Source: AAA164-E04 sp964342825 (lineage in GTDB: Bacteria; Verrucomicrobiota; Verrucomicrobiia; Limisphaerales; AAA164-E04). From it: a stretch of DNA of 64,000 nt. The position numbers were made by a program, and so were the translations under genes. The stretch is from NCBI GenBank assembly GCA_964342825.1, contig CAYFHO010000017.1, positions 1 through 64,000 on the forward strand, written 5' to 3'. This document shows, piece by piece, positions 36,273-44,285 of the stretch; position 1 is the first letter of the stretch; the number at the start of each line of letters is the position of its first letter. A model generated the notes under the pieces. The model was given only the letters and a program-made list of their open reading frames with translations, searched no databases and had not been told where the DNA came from.

Positions 36273-37691
36273 ATGAAGAACAACCAAGTTTTGCCATTGA
36301 GTGTACCTGCGGTAAGCCCAGAATTGGATCCGAACTTTAGACCTGCCATTCTGGCACAAAAGGCCTTCTTGAACGCAGCCAGTTCAACCGATTCGATCCA
36401 AAAGATTCATTTGGTGTTGAAACGTCCAGATGGGAGTGCCTACAAATTTCAAACATGTATCCTGGATTCCAGCGAACCACACTCTATCCATAACTTTTTC
36501 TTTCTTGAGAGATTCATAAAAGTATTACTTTGGTCACGCGGATCTGCGAAAATTTACTGTACGGCACCGCAGAGCTTATGTGATCAGCTCAACCACCATT
36601 ACCGCGACCATCCCGTTGGGCAATGGGACGCAGACATGATGGGGCGCCGTATCTTTGAGGAAAGTTTTGAAATCATTCATTGTAAAGAATCGGATTTGCC
36701 AGAAGAAAACAGCCAGGCAGCCAATTTGGGGCGACACCTGAAAGGTTGCCGAATTGGTTTTGATCTCGGAGGCAGCGACCGCAAAATAGCTGCTTTGATC
36801 GACGGTAAAACCGTTTTCTCAGAAGAAATTATCTGGGATCCAATACCTCAATCTGATCCACAATGGCACTATGACAACATCATGGATACCCTGAAGCTGG
36901 CAGCTTCAAAATTGCCCAGAGTAGATGCCATAGGAGGGAGTGCTGCCGGGGTATATGTCAACAACCGAGTCAAAGTAGCTTCTTTGTTTAGAGGAGTTTC
37001 CGAAGAACTTTTTAACAGCCGAGTTAAAGACATTTTTCTCGAATTGAAACATGCCTGGAACGATATCCCATTCGAGGTGGTTAACGATGGCGAAGTGACA
37101 GCCTTGGCTGGATCCATGAATTTGAATCAAAACTCTGTTCTCGGTATAGCCATGGGAACCAACCAGGCTGCGGGCTTTGTGACTCCTGATGGCCAAATTA
37201 CCCCCTGGTTAAACGAACTGGCTTTTGTGCCGGTGGATTTCCACCCGAATGCCCCCAAGGACGAATGGTCAGGTGATGTGGGTTGTGGAGTGCAGTATTT
37301 TTCTCAACAGGCTGTTGCTCGCCTGATTCCAAAAGCAGGCATCGATGTCCCTCAGGGCATGCCCTTCCCTGAACAGTTGATCGTTGTCCAAAATTTAATG
37401 GCAAACAACGATCCTAAAGCTGCAGCTATATACAAGACGATGGGAGTTTATCTTGGATATGCATTGGCGCAGTACAGTCAGATCTATGAATATGAACACC
37501 TGTTGATGCTTGGCCGTGTTATGACCGGAACAGGTGCCGATTTAATGATCGAAAAGGCGAAAGAAGTTTTGGCAACGGAATTTCAGGATCTTTCAAATAA
37601 AATCCAATTCCACATACCAGATGAAAAGCAAAAAAGACACGGACAGGCCATGGCCGCTGCAAGTCTGCCATCTCCGGTCAGCAATTCATGA
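36273..37691 (+). CDS. ROK-like sugar kinase with N-terminal extension
   Basis: The 472-residue protein has an actin-like ATPase core from about 160 on: phosphate-1 motif FDLGGSDRKIA (163-173), the substrate Asp region VVNDGEVTALAG, and a GTNQAAGFV turn. These fit ROK/hexokinase-type sugar kinases. The first 155 residues are extra, with no match I know. Substrate is unknown, but an SDR and a LarA-like racemase lie just downstream on the same strand, so a sugar or sugar acid is likely. The cysteine-rich zinc motif of many ROK repressors is absent, and there is no helix-turn-helix. Confidence 0.7.
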   Translation: MKNNQVLPLSVPAVSPELDPNFRPAILAQKAFLNAASSTDSIQKIHLVLKRPDGSAYKFQTCILDSSEPHSIHNFFFLERFIKVLLWSRGSAKIYCTAPQSLCDQLNHHYRDHPVGQWDADMMGRRIFEESFEIIHCKESDLPEENSQAANLGRHLKGCRIGFDLGGSDRKIAALIDGKTVFSEEIIWDPIPQSDPQWHYDNIMDTLKLAASKLPRVDAIGGSAAGVYVNNRVKVASLFRGVSEELFNSRVKDIFLELKHAWNDIPFEVVNDGEVTALAGSMNLNQNSVLGIAMGTNQAAGFVTPDGQITPWLNELAFVPVDFHPNAPKDEWSGDVGCGVQYFSQQAVARLIPKAGIDVPQGMPFPEQLIVVQNLMANNDPKAAAIYKTMGVYLGYALAQYSQIYEYEHLLMLGRVMTGTGADLMIEKAKEVLATEFQDLSNKIQFHIPDEKQKRHGQAMAAASLPSPVSNS

Positions 37692-37694
37692 CTT

Positions 37695-38234
37695 CTATCC
37701 ACCGTTACGTAGGGCATTTAAGATGACCTGATCATCATCACCAGCTTCCCATACGATTTCCAGGAACTGGGGGAGGGTCAAACCGTAAGAGGCTACAAAG
37801 GGACGATCTCCTCCACATCCATACATGGTGTCATTGTCCAGTTCACCTCTCAGTTTGGCTCGGGCTTTTGCTATGATACGTGGTAACCAGGGGATTCCGT
37901 CCAGGGGCTGTGGTTTGGGGGGCAATTGGCTGGCAGGAATGATCCTTTCACTCAAAACACCGTTTTGGACTTCACGAAAATATCGTTCCCTGATAGCTGC
38001 GACCTGATAAGCCGTTTCAAAATCGGGCTCACCGTATTTGCAACGATCTTCAACGAAATCAAATAATTCCTGAGGCTTGCACCCAATAGTTGCAAGAAAA
38101 GCTGTTTCCTCGGAAGAAAAGAATGAGTCTACATCACGATGGCCGGATTGATATTTTTCCAATCCCTGTTCGAAGATAGTTTGAAACTTATTTGCCCATT
38201 CTGCTTTGTCAATGCCCATGCTGAAAATTTGCAT
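37695..38234 (-). CDS. DUF5069 family protein
   Basis: The 179-residue protein holds the DUF5069 pattern in its second half: GIPWLPRIIAKARAKLRGEL, then YGCGGDRPFVASYGLTLPQF and WEAGDDDQV. A helical first half precedes it. The function of the family is not known, and it is frequent in Verrucomicrobiota. The start may be the Met at residue 6 (38219). It points against its neighbours: its stop is 3 bases from the kinase stop, and its start faces the SDR gene. Confidence 0.75.
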   Translation of the reverse strand: MQIFSMGIDKAEWANKFQTIFEQGLEKYQSGHRDVDSFFSSEETAFLATIGCKPQELFDFVEDRCKYGEPDFETAYQVAAIRERYFREVQNGVLSERIIPASQLPPKPQPLDGIPWLPRIIAKARAKLRGELDNDTMYGCGGDRPFVASYGLTLPQFLEIVWEAGDDDQVILNALRNGG

Positions 38235-38310
38235 GGAATCTCATTCTTGTCCAATCTTCGTTTGAATTTTTACCTTTAAGTCACCAAGCAACTCAGTCCA
38301 TCATCAACCC

Positions 38311-39120
38311 ATGACAAACCGATTTGATTTAACGGGAGAAGTTGCAGTGATTATTGGAGGTACCGGCAGCTTGGGAGGTGCTATTGCTCAGGGCTTGGCA
38401 GATGCAGGCAGCCAAGTCATCATTCTTGGCCGGAATGCCTCCAATGGCGAAATTAAAGCAGCTGTCATTCGAGAGAAAGGCGGCAAGTCAAATTATGTAA
38501 AAGCTGATGCCATGAGTGCAGAGAGTCTGAAAGAGGCGCATGAGACTATTCGTAATCAATTTGGACCGCCAACCATACTCGTCAATGCCGCAGGAGGAAA
38601 TGATCCAAAAACGACCTTGTCAGGTGATTTCACATTTGAACAGATACCCTTGGAAGCCTGGAGAGGAAACTTTGATCTCAATCTGGTGGGTGGAGTGTTG
38701 TTGCCTTGCCAGGAGTTTTGTCCTTCTATGATTCAGTCTGGGAAAGGTAGTGTGATCAACATTGCCAGCGTCTCAGCTCACATCCCCTTGTCAAAAGTTG
38801 TTGCTTATTCCGCAGCCAAGGCGGCAGTGTTAAGTCTGAGTCAATTCCTCGCTCGAGAATGGGCAGGCTCCGGCGTAAGGGTCAATACCATCACTCCTGG
38901 ATTCTTCCCCGCTGAGCAGAATCGAAAAATTCTTTTCAACGAAGATGGTACCCCCACCGAAAGAGCCGGTTCCATCATGGCGCATACCCCCATGGGAAGG
39001 TTCGGAGACGCAGAAGAATTAATTGGGGCGGCAGTCTTCCTCGCAAGCCAGGCCGCGAGTAGCTTCGTCACTGGCACCGATATCCGAGTCGACGGAGGCT
39101 TCTTGAGTCAGACCATTTGA
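38311..39120 (+). CDS. SDR oxidoreductase, fructuronate/mannonate reductase-like
   Basis: The 269-residue protein is a classical short-chain dehydrogenase: NAD(P) site GGTGSLGG (16-23), VNAAGGN, and the catalytic YSAAK with Tyr166 and Lys170. The stretch ITPGFFPAEQNRKILFN with TPTERAGSIMAHTPMGRFG resembles the SDR branch that reduces D-fructuronate to D-mannonate (UxuB/YjmF-like). The next gene, 23 bases on, is LarA-like. A role in hexuronate or hexonate breakdown is inferred from this pairing. Confidence 0.88.
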   Translation: MTNRFDLTGEVAVIIGGTGSLGGAIAQGLADAGSQVIILGRNASNGEIKAAVIREKGGKSNYVKADAMSAESLKEAHETIRNQFGPPTILVNAAGGNDPKTTLSGDFTFEQIPLEAWRGNFDLNLVGGVLLPCQEFCPSMIQSGKGSVINIASVSAHIPLSKVVAYSAAKAAVLSLSQFLAREWAGSGVRVNTITPGFFPAEQNRKILFNEDGTPTERAGSIMAHTPMGRFGDAEELIGAAVFLASQAASSFVTGTDIRVDGGFLSQTI

Positions 39121-39143
39121 TCCAACAAAGACATTAGAATGTT

Positions 39144-40424
39144 ATGGCCGCACTAATCGCACCGGATCAAACTTTCTTGGACGCTGATCAGGTCGGTGTC
39201 TTTTTGAATGAATCCATTCCCTCGGGAAAATTCAGGAACAAAAAAGTTTTACTCATTGTACCTGATAGCACTCGTACTGCCCCGGTTGGAATGGTATTCA
39301 AAAACTTATTTTCGCAACATGGAGAAAGTGTTCAGTCTCTCGACATACTTGTCGCTCTGGGCACACATCAACCCATGAGCGAAGAAGCCATTTGCAAAAG
39401 GTTGGAAATAACTCTCGAAGAACGTCGTGATCGTTACAAAAAGGTTCAATTTTTTAACCACGAATGGGATAATCCTGATGCCTTAAGACAGGTCGGCACG
39501 ATTACATCCGACGAAATAAATAGTCTCACTGACGGACGATTCTCAATGGAGGTACCGGTCAGCGTCAACAAACGTTTGTTTGACTATGACCAAATCATCA
39601 TCATCGGACCTGTTTTTCCTCATGAAGTCGTGGGGTTTTCAGGTGGAAACAAGTATTTGTTTCCCGGTGTCAGTGGACCAGAGGTCCTGAACTTTTTTCA
39701 CTGGCTGGCCGCCATTATCACCAATCCTAAAATTATTGGGCACAAGTGGACAGCCGTTCGCAAAGTGATTGACCGAGCCGGAGCATCGGTAAAAATCCCA
39801 AAACTCGCCTTATGCATGGTCGTTACTCACCAAGGACTGCGCGGTATATTTACCGGTACGCCCGAATCGGCATGGGATGAAGCATCCAATCTTTCGGCGA
39901 AAACACATATCGAATATAAGAAAAAACCCTTTCATACCATCTTGTCCTGCGCTCCGGAAATGTATGACGAACTCTGGGTGGGAGGGAAATGCATGTACAA
40001 GCTGGAACCAGTGTTGGCAGATGGCGGTGATTTGATTATTTACGCACCTCATATCAGGGAGATCAGCCTCACTCATGGGAAACTCATTCGGGAAATCGGC
40101 TATCATAGTCGTGATTACTTTTTAAACCAATGGGATCAGTTCAAGGAATATCCATGGGGAATTCTCGCCCATTCCACTCACGTTAGAGGTGTTGGATCTT
40201 GGGAAGATGGAAAGGAAAAAAATCGGGTTAATGTCATTCTGGCCACAGGAATTCCCAAAGAGGTATGTGAGGAAATCAATCTCGGATATCTTGACCCCGA
40301 CAGTATTGATCCTCAATCCTACGCCAATCGAGAAGATGAGGGTATTCTTTATGTCCCGAAAGCCGGTGAAGTTCTTTTCCAGCTTGAAAATCCACCTGCC
40401 TGGGCAAGACCTGATGTTGGTTAG
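39144..40424 (+). CDS. LarA-family nickel-pincer racemase/epimerase-like protein
   Basis: The 426-residue protein matches the LarA/DUF2088 family. Established knowledge: lactate racemase LarA holds a nickel-pincer nucleotide on a Lys and uses nearby His residues. Here GTHQPM (73-78), NHEWD (His106), HEVVGFSGGNKYLFPG with His160 and Lys170, and His186 keep the Lactobacillus spacing (His-10-Lys-16-His). The site therefore looks active. No larB, larC or larE for cofactor synthesis is in this window. Next to an SDR of the mannonate type and a sugar kinase, a sugar-acid epimerase role is more likely than lactate racemisation. Confidence 0.83.
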   Translation: MAALIAPDQTFLDADQVGVFLNESIPSGKFRNKKVLLIVPDSTRTAPVGMVFKNLFSQHGESVQSLDILVALGTHQPMSEEAICKRLEITLEERRDRYKKVQFFNHEWDNPDALRQVGTITSDEINSLTDGRFSMEVPVSVNKRLFDYDQIIIIGPVFPHEVVGFSGGNKYLFPGVSGPEVLNFFHWLAAIITNPKIIGHKWTAVRKVIDRAGASVKIPKLALCMVVTHQGLRGIFTGTPESAWDEASNLSAKTHIEYKKKPFHTILSCAPEMYDELWVGGKCMYKLEPVLADGGDLIIYAPHIREISLTHGKLIREIGYHSRDYFLNQWDQFKEYPWGILAHSTHVRGVGSWEDGKEKNRVNVILATGIPKEVCEEINLGYLDPDSIDPQSYANREDEGILYVPKAGEVLFQLENPPAWARPDVG

Positions 40425-40445
40425 ATTTTAAAACCCCGTACTCCA

Positions 40446-41711
40446 ATGTACGAAATCACCCAGCTAAAAAACGGAACCCGAATTGCAACGGCACATATGC
40501 CACACATGGCCAGTGTGTGCATTGGCGTATGGGCCGGAAGCGGCAGTCGACATGAAGCGGAATCACTCAATGGAGTGTCACATTTCATTGAACACATCCT
40601 GTTCAAGGGAACAAAACGTCGAAACGCCAAGGAAATTTCTGAATCTGTAGAGGGAGTCGGAGGATACCTCAATGCTTTTACTTCAGAAGAAAATACCTGT
40701 TATTACGCCAAAGCTCGTGAAGACAAATGGGAAATACTGGCGGATGTCCTTCTGGATATGTTTATCAATCCTTCTTTTGATCGAGAAGAAATCGAGAAAG
40801 AACGTGATGTCATAAAAGAAGAATTAGCCATGTACTTGGATCAACCAAGTCAGCATGTGCTCGAATTACTGAACAATATACTCTGGCCCAACCATCCGTT
40901 GGGGCGCTGCATTACCGGCACGGAAGCCTCCATTGACCGACTTACCACCAGCCGCCTCAAGAGATACTGGAAAAAGCACTATGTATCCAGTAATACCCTG
41001 ATCGTTCTCGCTGGCCCGGTGGATCATCAACACGTGGTTCGCAAAATAGGAAAATACGCACGAAAAATAAATAAGGGCCCTGCGCCTTCCTACAAATCTG
41101 TCAAAATAATCCAGGAAGCTCCTCAATTTTATGTGCATGCCAAACGTTCTGAGCAGGTGCAGCTAGCATATGGAATCAAAACATGCTCCAGGCACACTGA
41201 ACAACGCTATGCTCTACGACTTTTGAACACCATCCTTGGAGAAAATATGAGTTCCAGGTTATTCCAAAGATTGAGGGAAGACCACGGACTCGCTTACTCA
41301 ATCTACAGCAACCTAGGTTTTTTCCACGATGTGGGGTTTTTGACCATCGCCGCCGGAATCGATGCATCACATTTGGAAACATCCCAGAAACTGATTCATC
41401 AAACTTTGATTGAACTGCGAAATAAAAAACCACTTCGCAAAGAACTGACCCGAGCCAGAGATTACCTGATTGGACAACTCGATCTACATCTAGAAAGCAC
41501 TGAAAATCACATGATTTGGTTGGGAGAGCAAATTCTCGGGCTGGGCAACCCCATTCCATCATCCCAGATACAGCAGAAACTGATGACTGTCACTCCTGAC
41601 GAAATTAAGAACGTGGCCTGTCAGTTCTTTCAACCAGATCGATTGAACCTGGCCGTTGTTGGTAAAGTTGCAAAAAGAAGGTTGGAAGATTTCCGCACCT
41701 GGCTTACTTAG
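40446..41711 (+). CDS. M16-family zinc metallopeptidase
   Basis: The 421-residue protein has the inverted zinc motif HxxEH at 46-50 (HFIEHILFKGTKRR), the downstream EKERDVIKEEL with the third ligand Glu, and the typical LAYSIYSNLGF and LARDYL-like segments of the C-terminal half. There is no signal peptide, so it is a cytoplasmic mitochondrial-processing-peptidase-type enzyme. It lies 21 bases after the LarA-like gene and 34 bases before the Rieske gene, so it may share their transcript. Confidence 0.93.
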   Translation: MYEITQLKNGTRIATAHMPHMASVCIGVWAGSGSRHEAESLNGVSHFIEHILFKGTKRRNAKEISESVEGVGGYLNAFTSEENTCYYAKAREDKWEILADVLLDMFINPSFDREEIEKERDVIKEELAMYLDQPSQHVLELLNNILWPNHPLGRCITGTEASIDRLTTSRLKRYWKKHYVSSNTLIVLAGPVDHQHVVRKIGKYARKINKGPAPSYKSVKIIQEAPQFYVHAKRSEQVQLAYGIKTCSRHTEQRYALRLLNTILGENMSSRLFQRLREDHGLAYSIYSNLGFFHDVGFLTIAAGIDASHLETSQKLIHQTLIELRNKKPLRKELTRARDYLIGQLDLHLESTENHMIWLGEQILGLGNPIPSSQIQQKLMTVTPDEIKNVACQFFQPDRLNLAVVGKVAKRRLEDFRTWLT

Positions 41712-41745
41712 GATCCAAGATAATTTCAGAAAAAAGTTAATAATC

Positions 41746-42084
41746 ATGGCACGCAAAAACTTGGTAAAAACCAAAGATCTCCAGCCCGGCGAGACCATGA
41801 AATTTGACTACCGACAAAACGGAGTCCCACGAGAAGGTTTTTTGGTCCGATTGAAAGATCGCTGGGTCGCTTATGAAAATCGATGCCGACACATTTCGAT
41901 CAGTCTGGATTTCGATAATGGGCAATTTTTTACAGATGATGGAAAATTTCTCTTCTGCCAAACTCACGGGGCCATTTATGAACCCGACACAGGACTCTGT
42001 GTGCAAGGCCCTTGTGCGGGAGCGAAGTTGTTTTCAATTCCTATTCAAGTCGACGGAGAGGATGTATGGATTGATATCGAATAA
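41746..42084 (+). CDS. Rieske 2Fe-2S ferredoxin-like protein
   Basis: The ATG at 41746 (MARKNLVKTKDLQPGETMKF) starts a 112-residue protein; the frame is open further upstream, inside the peptidase gene. The cluster ligands are Cys47-x-His49 (CRHIS) and Cys71-x2-His74 (CQTH), fitting a Rieske centre. Small proteins of this type carry electrons to oxygenases or reductases in the cytoplasm. The partner is not evident. Confidence 0.88.
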   Translation: MARKNLVKTKDLQPGETMKFDYRQNGVPREGFLVRLKDRWVAYENRCRHISISLDFDNGQFFTDDGKFLFCQTHGAIYEPDTGLCVQGPCAGAKLFSIPIQVDGEDVWIDIE

Positions 42085-42474
42085 AATATTTTTTTTGATA
42101 ACACAACGGACTATTCACAGGAAAAAGCTCCCTTTTAACCTTTAATCTACAGACTGTTACAATTACACAACAAACAGAATCCCGGTCTCAAAAGAAAGTC
42201 CGCTGATTGGGAAATTTCAAAATGGTTTTGAAATCTTTGAGGTCTGTGCTAACATACCTTCAAGCGTGTCAAGTAATTCACGTGGTGATCGCTACCAGTA
42301 ATTCGTTTTTGCGATTGGCACAAGGCATGCTTAACACCGAGTGTTGATTGAATTAGTCTCATTTCATCCATCTGCCGGGTTTCGCCCAGGATTTGTGTCT
42401 TCAAAATTCCGGAACCTTGACGCGCCAACTTCGTGGAAGCCTTAACTAAACTCCCCTAAAATCATTAGATAGAT
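42085..42474. other. 390-bp gap without recognised gene
   Basis: The stretch is AT-rich with no convincing ORF, terminator or RNA fold that I can name. A TTGACG hexamer near 42417 could be a -35 for the small ORF that follows, but no -10 fits at a normal distance. Confidence 0.4.
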
Positions 42475-42657
42475 ATGGTAAAAACTACACGTAGTCCTAT
42501 GAAAACAAAAAGTACATCCATCGAGAAATCTATGATCGACGAAAACACCAAGAAATGCTGGAAGCACTATGCGAAACATAGGAACCAGCCACAGAAAACC
42601 AATACTGCTTCACAGAAAAGAAGAATGAAGGGCGGACTTGTCGGTCACCTTATCTGA
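42475..42657 (+). CDS. Doubtful small basic ORF (60 aa)
   Basis: An ATG at 42475 opens 60 codons rich in Lys, Arg, Thr and Ser (MVKTTRSPMKTKSTSIEK). No ribosome site is visible and I know no family. It lies in an otherwise empty 600-bp stretch, which is the only reason to list it. Confidence 0.25.
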   Translation: MVKTTRSPMKTKSTSIEKSMIDENTKKCWKHYAKHRNQPQKTNTASQKRRMKGGLVGHLI

Positions 42658-42685
42658 AATGAACCTCCTCAGCCATATTAATGGC

Positions 42686-43744
42686 CTAATACCCACGCCA
42701 CATCCAGACCAGGGTGTCGGCAAGGGTGTGCTCAAACACTCTACGATCACAATGCTTTGAGGCCTTGCTGAACACGTAACGGTAATGATAGCCCTTTGCC
42801 TTGAGTGCAGCAGCTGTCCGTTCGTTTGCCATCACCCAATTGTGATACGTCTCCTCTGGATCATTCGCACGGTTGTCGTGTTCTGAAACGTGAGTAAATA
42901 TCCGTAATGGTTTCTTGGGTGAATTTTCGATCAATTTTAAGTTGGAATGGTATTCCCAGGCCCCAAGTGGAAAGGCGTCCTCCTCAGGAGCATCATCGTC
43001 CTGTTGATCAACAAAGGTTCCAGAATAGGTGATCAACCTCCTGAATAAATCTGGCCGGAACCACCCCATGGTCAGTGCAGCTGCACCACCTGAGCTACAG
43101 CCCATCACTGCCCTTCCCCACGGATCTTCCGTGAACGCCATGTTCGGATATGCCGCCCTGATTTCTGGATGATTCAGCACAGCAGGCAGCACTTCATCAT
43201 TAATGAACAAGGCCAGACGATCGGACATGGTATCGTATTCCAAACCACGTTGGCTGTTCTTTCCATCGTTACCACCGTTTTGTACTGAGATTACAATGAA
43301 GGGTGGGAGTTTACGCTTGGGATCGTCTGAAATGGTCAGGTTATCAAGCGCATTTCTGACCAGATCCAGGCGATTTGGTCCATCATGCATGACAAGAATG
43401 GGAGCTTGCACGCCATCCTGATAAGCAGCGGGAACGTATACAAAAATCTTTCGCTCCTCTCGAACGGGTTTTTTATGGGGTTCCAGAGTCGAATCAGTTC
43501 CTTTGAAAATTTTACTGTCCGCAAGCCGCATTCGGAACTCAAATAATATCCCCTTTGGATTTCCTTTGTCAGTCAGGTCTGGATCGATAGAAAAGTCTGG
43601 CCCGACCACAAAATCCCCTACTCCCTCACCTCCCGGATTCTTGGAATCAGAATTACAAGGACAAGTTGCACACCCGCTTAATCCCAGAATCATAGTCAAA
43701 ATCAGGACTCTAAACGTCAGCTTGAAACATTTCACAATTGCCAT
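42686..43744 (-). CDS. Lipoprotein alpha/beta-hydrolase, enterochelin-esterase-like
   Basis: The 352-residue product has a lipoprotein signal: hydrophobic stretch and lipobox LSGC, so it is anchored in a membrane at the periplasm. The fold is that of the Fes/esterase D group: FVYVPAAYQDG, LVMHDGPN, the nucleophile elbow MGCSSGGAAA (Ser near residue 218) and a C-terminal catalytic His (SKASKHCDRR). It may cut carbohydrate esters or siderophores; the substrate cannot be told from the sequence. Confidence 0.85.
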   Translation of the reverse strand: MAIVKCFKLTFRVLILTMILGLSGCATCPCNSDSKNPGGEGVGDFVVGPDFSIDPDLTDKGNPKGILFEFRMRLADSKIFKGTDSTLEPHKKPVREERKIFVYVPAAYQDGVQAPILVMHDGPNRLDLVRNALDNLTISDDPKRKLPPFIVISVQNGGNDGKNSQRGLEYDTMSDRLALFINDEVLPAVLNHPEIRAAYPNMAFTEDPWGRAVMGCSSGGAAALTMGWFRPDLFRRLITYSGTFVDQQDDDAPEEDAFPLGAWEYHSNLKLIENSPKKPLRIFTHVSEHDNRANDPEETYHNWVMANERTAAALKAKGYHYRYVFSKASKHCDRRVFEHTLADTLVWMWRGY

Positions 43745-43929
43745 GGATAAGGATTAACTCAAGCAAAGGGCCATAAATCAAGTGTCAATCAGAACCAAAA
43801 CTTGCCCAAAAGGGTTTAAATCAAATGAGGTCATCGAGAGTCCAAAGCCATCGGTAAATGATTCTCCAAACATTATTATTTCATATTCGATGAGTGGACC
43901 GGCAATTCCGAATCTGATAAGTTCCCTGC

Positions 43930-44262
43930 ATGACCCCAGAGAAACTGGAATCGTATAGCCAACGAATCCACAGCCTTTACAATGAGATTCAAGAGGATCT
44001 TCAACAGGAGAACGAAGGTGTGAAAGTTGTAGAACTGGATACCTCCATCGGGCGCTTATCCAGAATGGATGCCATGCAAGATCAACAAATGGCACTTGAA
44101 CTGCGCAGAAGAAAAGAGCAGCAACTGATCCGCCTGGAAAGTGCCATGGCACGAATTAAAAAAGGAACCTTTGGTGCATGCGCTCGATGCCGGAAGCCTA
44201 TCCATGAGGAGCGACTGGATATTCAACCCGATGCAATTCTGTGCATTGAATGTGCTGGATAA
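43930..44262 (+). CDS. DksA/TraR-type C4 zinc-finger protein
   Basis: The 110-residue protein has an N-terminal coiled coil (YSQRIHSLYNEIQEDL, RRKEQQLIRLESAM) and a C-terminal zinc finger with Cys84, Cys87, Cys105 and Cys108 (CARC...CIEC). This is the DksA/TraR fold, which enters the RNA polymerase secondary channel and changes promoter choice. The tip DxxDxA of true DksA is not clear here, so it may be a DksA-like protein with a different effect. The CotH gene starts 24 bases downstream. Confidence 0.88.
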   Translation: MTPEKLESYSQRIHSLYNEIQEDLQQENEGVKVVELDTSIGRLSRMDAMQDQQMALELRRRKEQQLIRLESAMARIKKGTFGACARCRKPIHEERLDIQPDAILCIECAG

Positions 44263-44285
44263 ATGGCCTAAAACACGAATGACCA

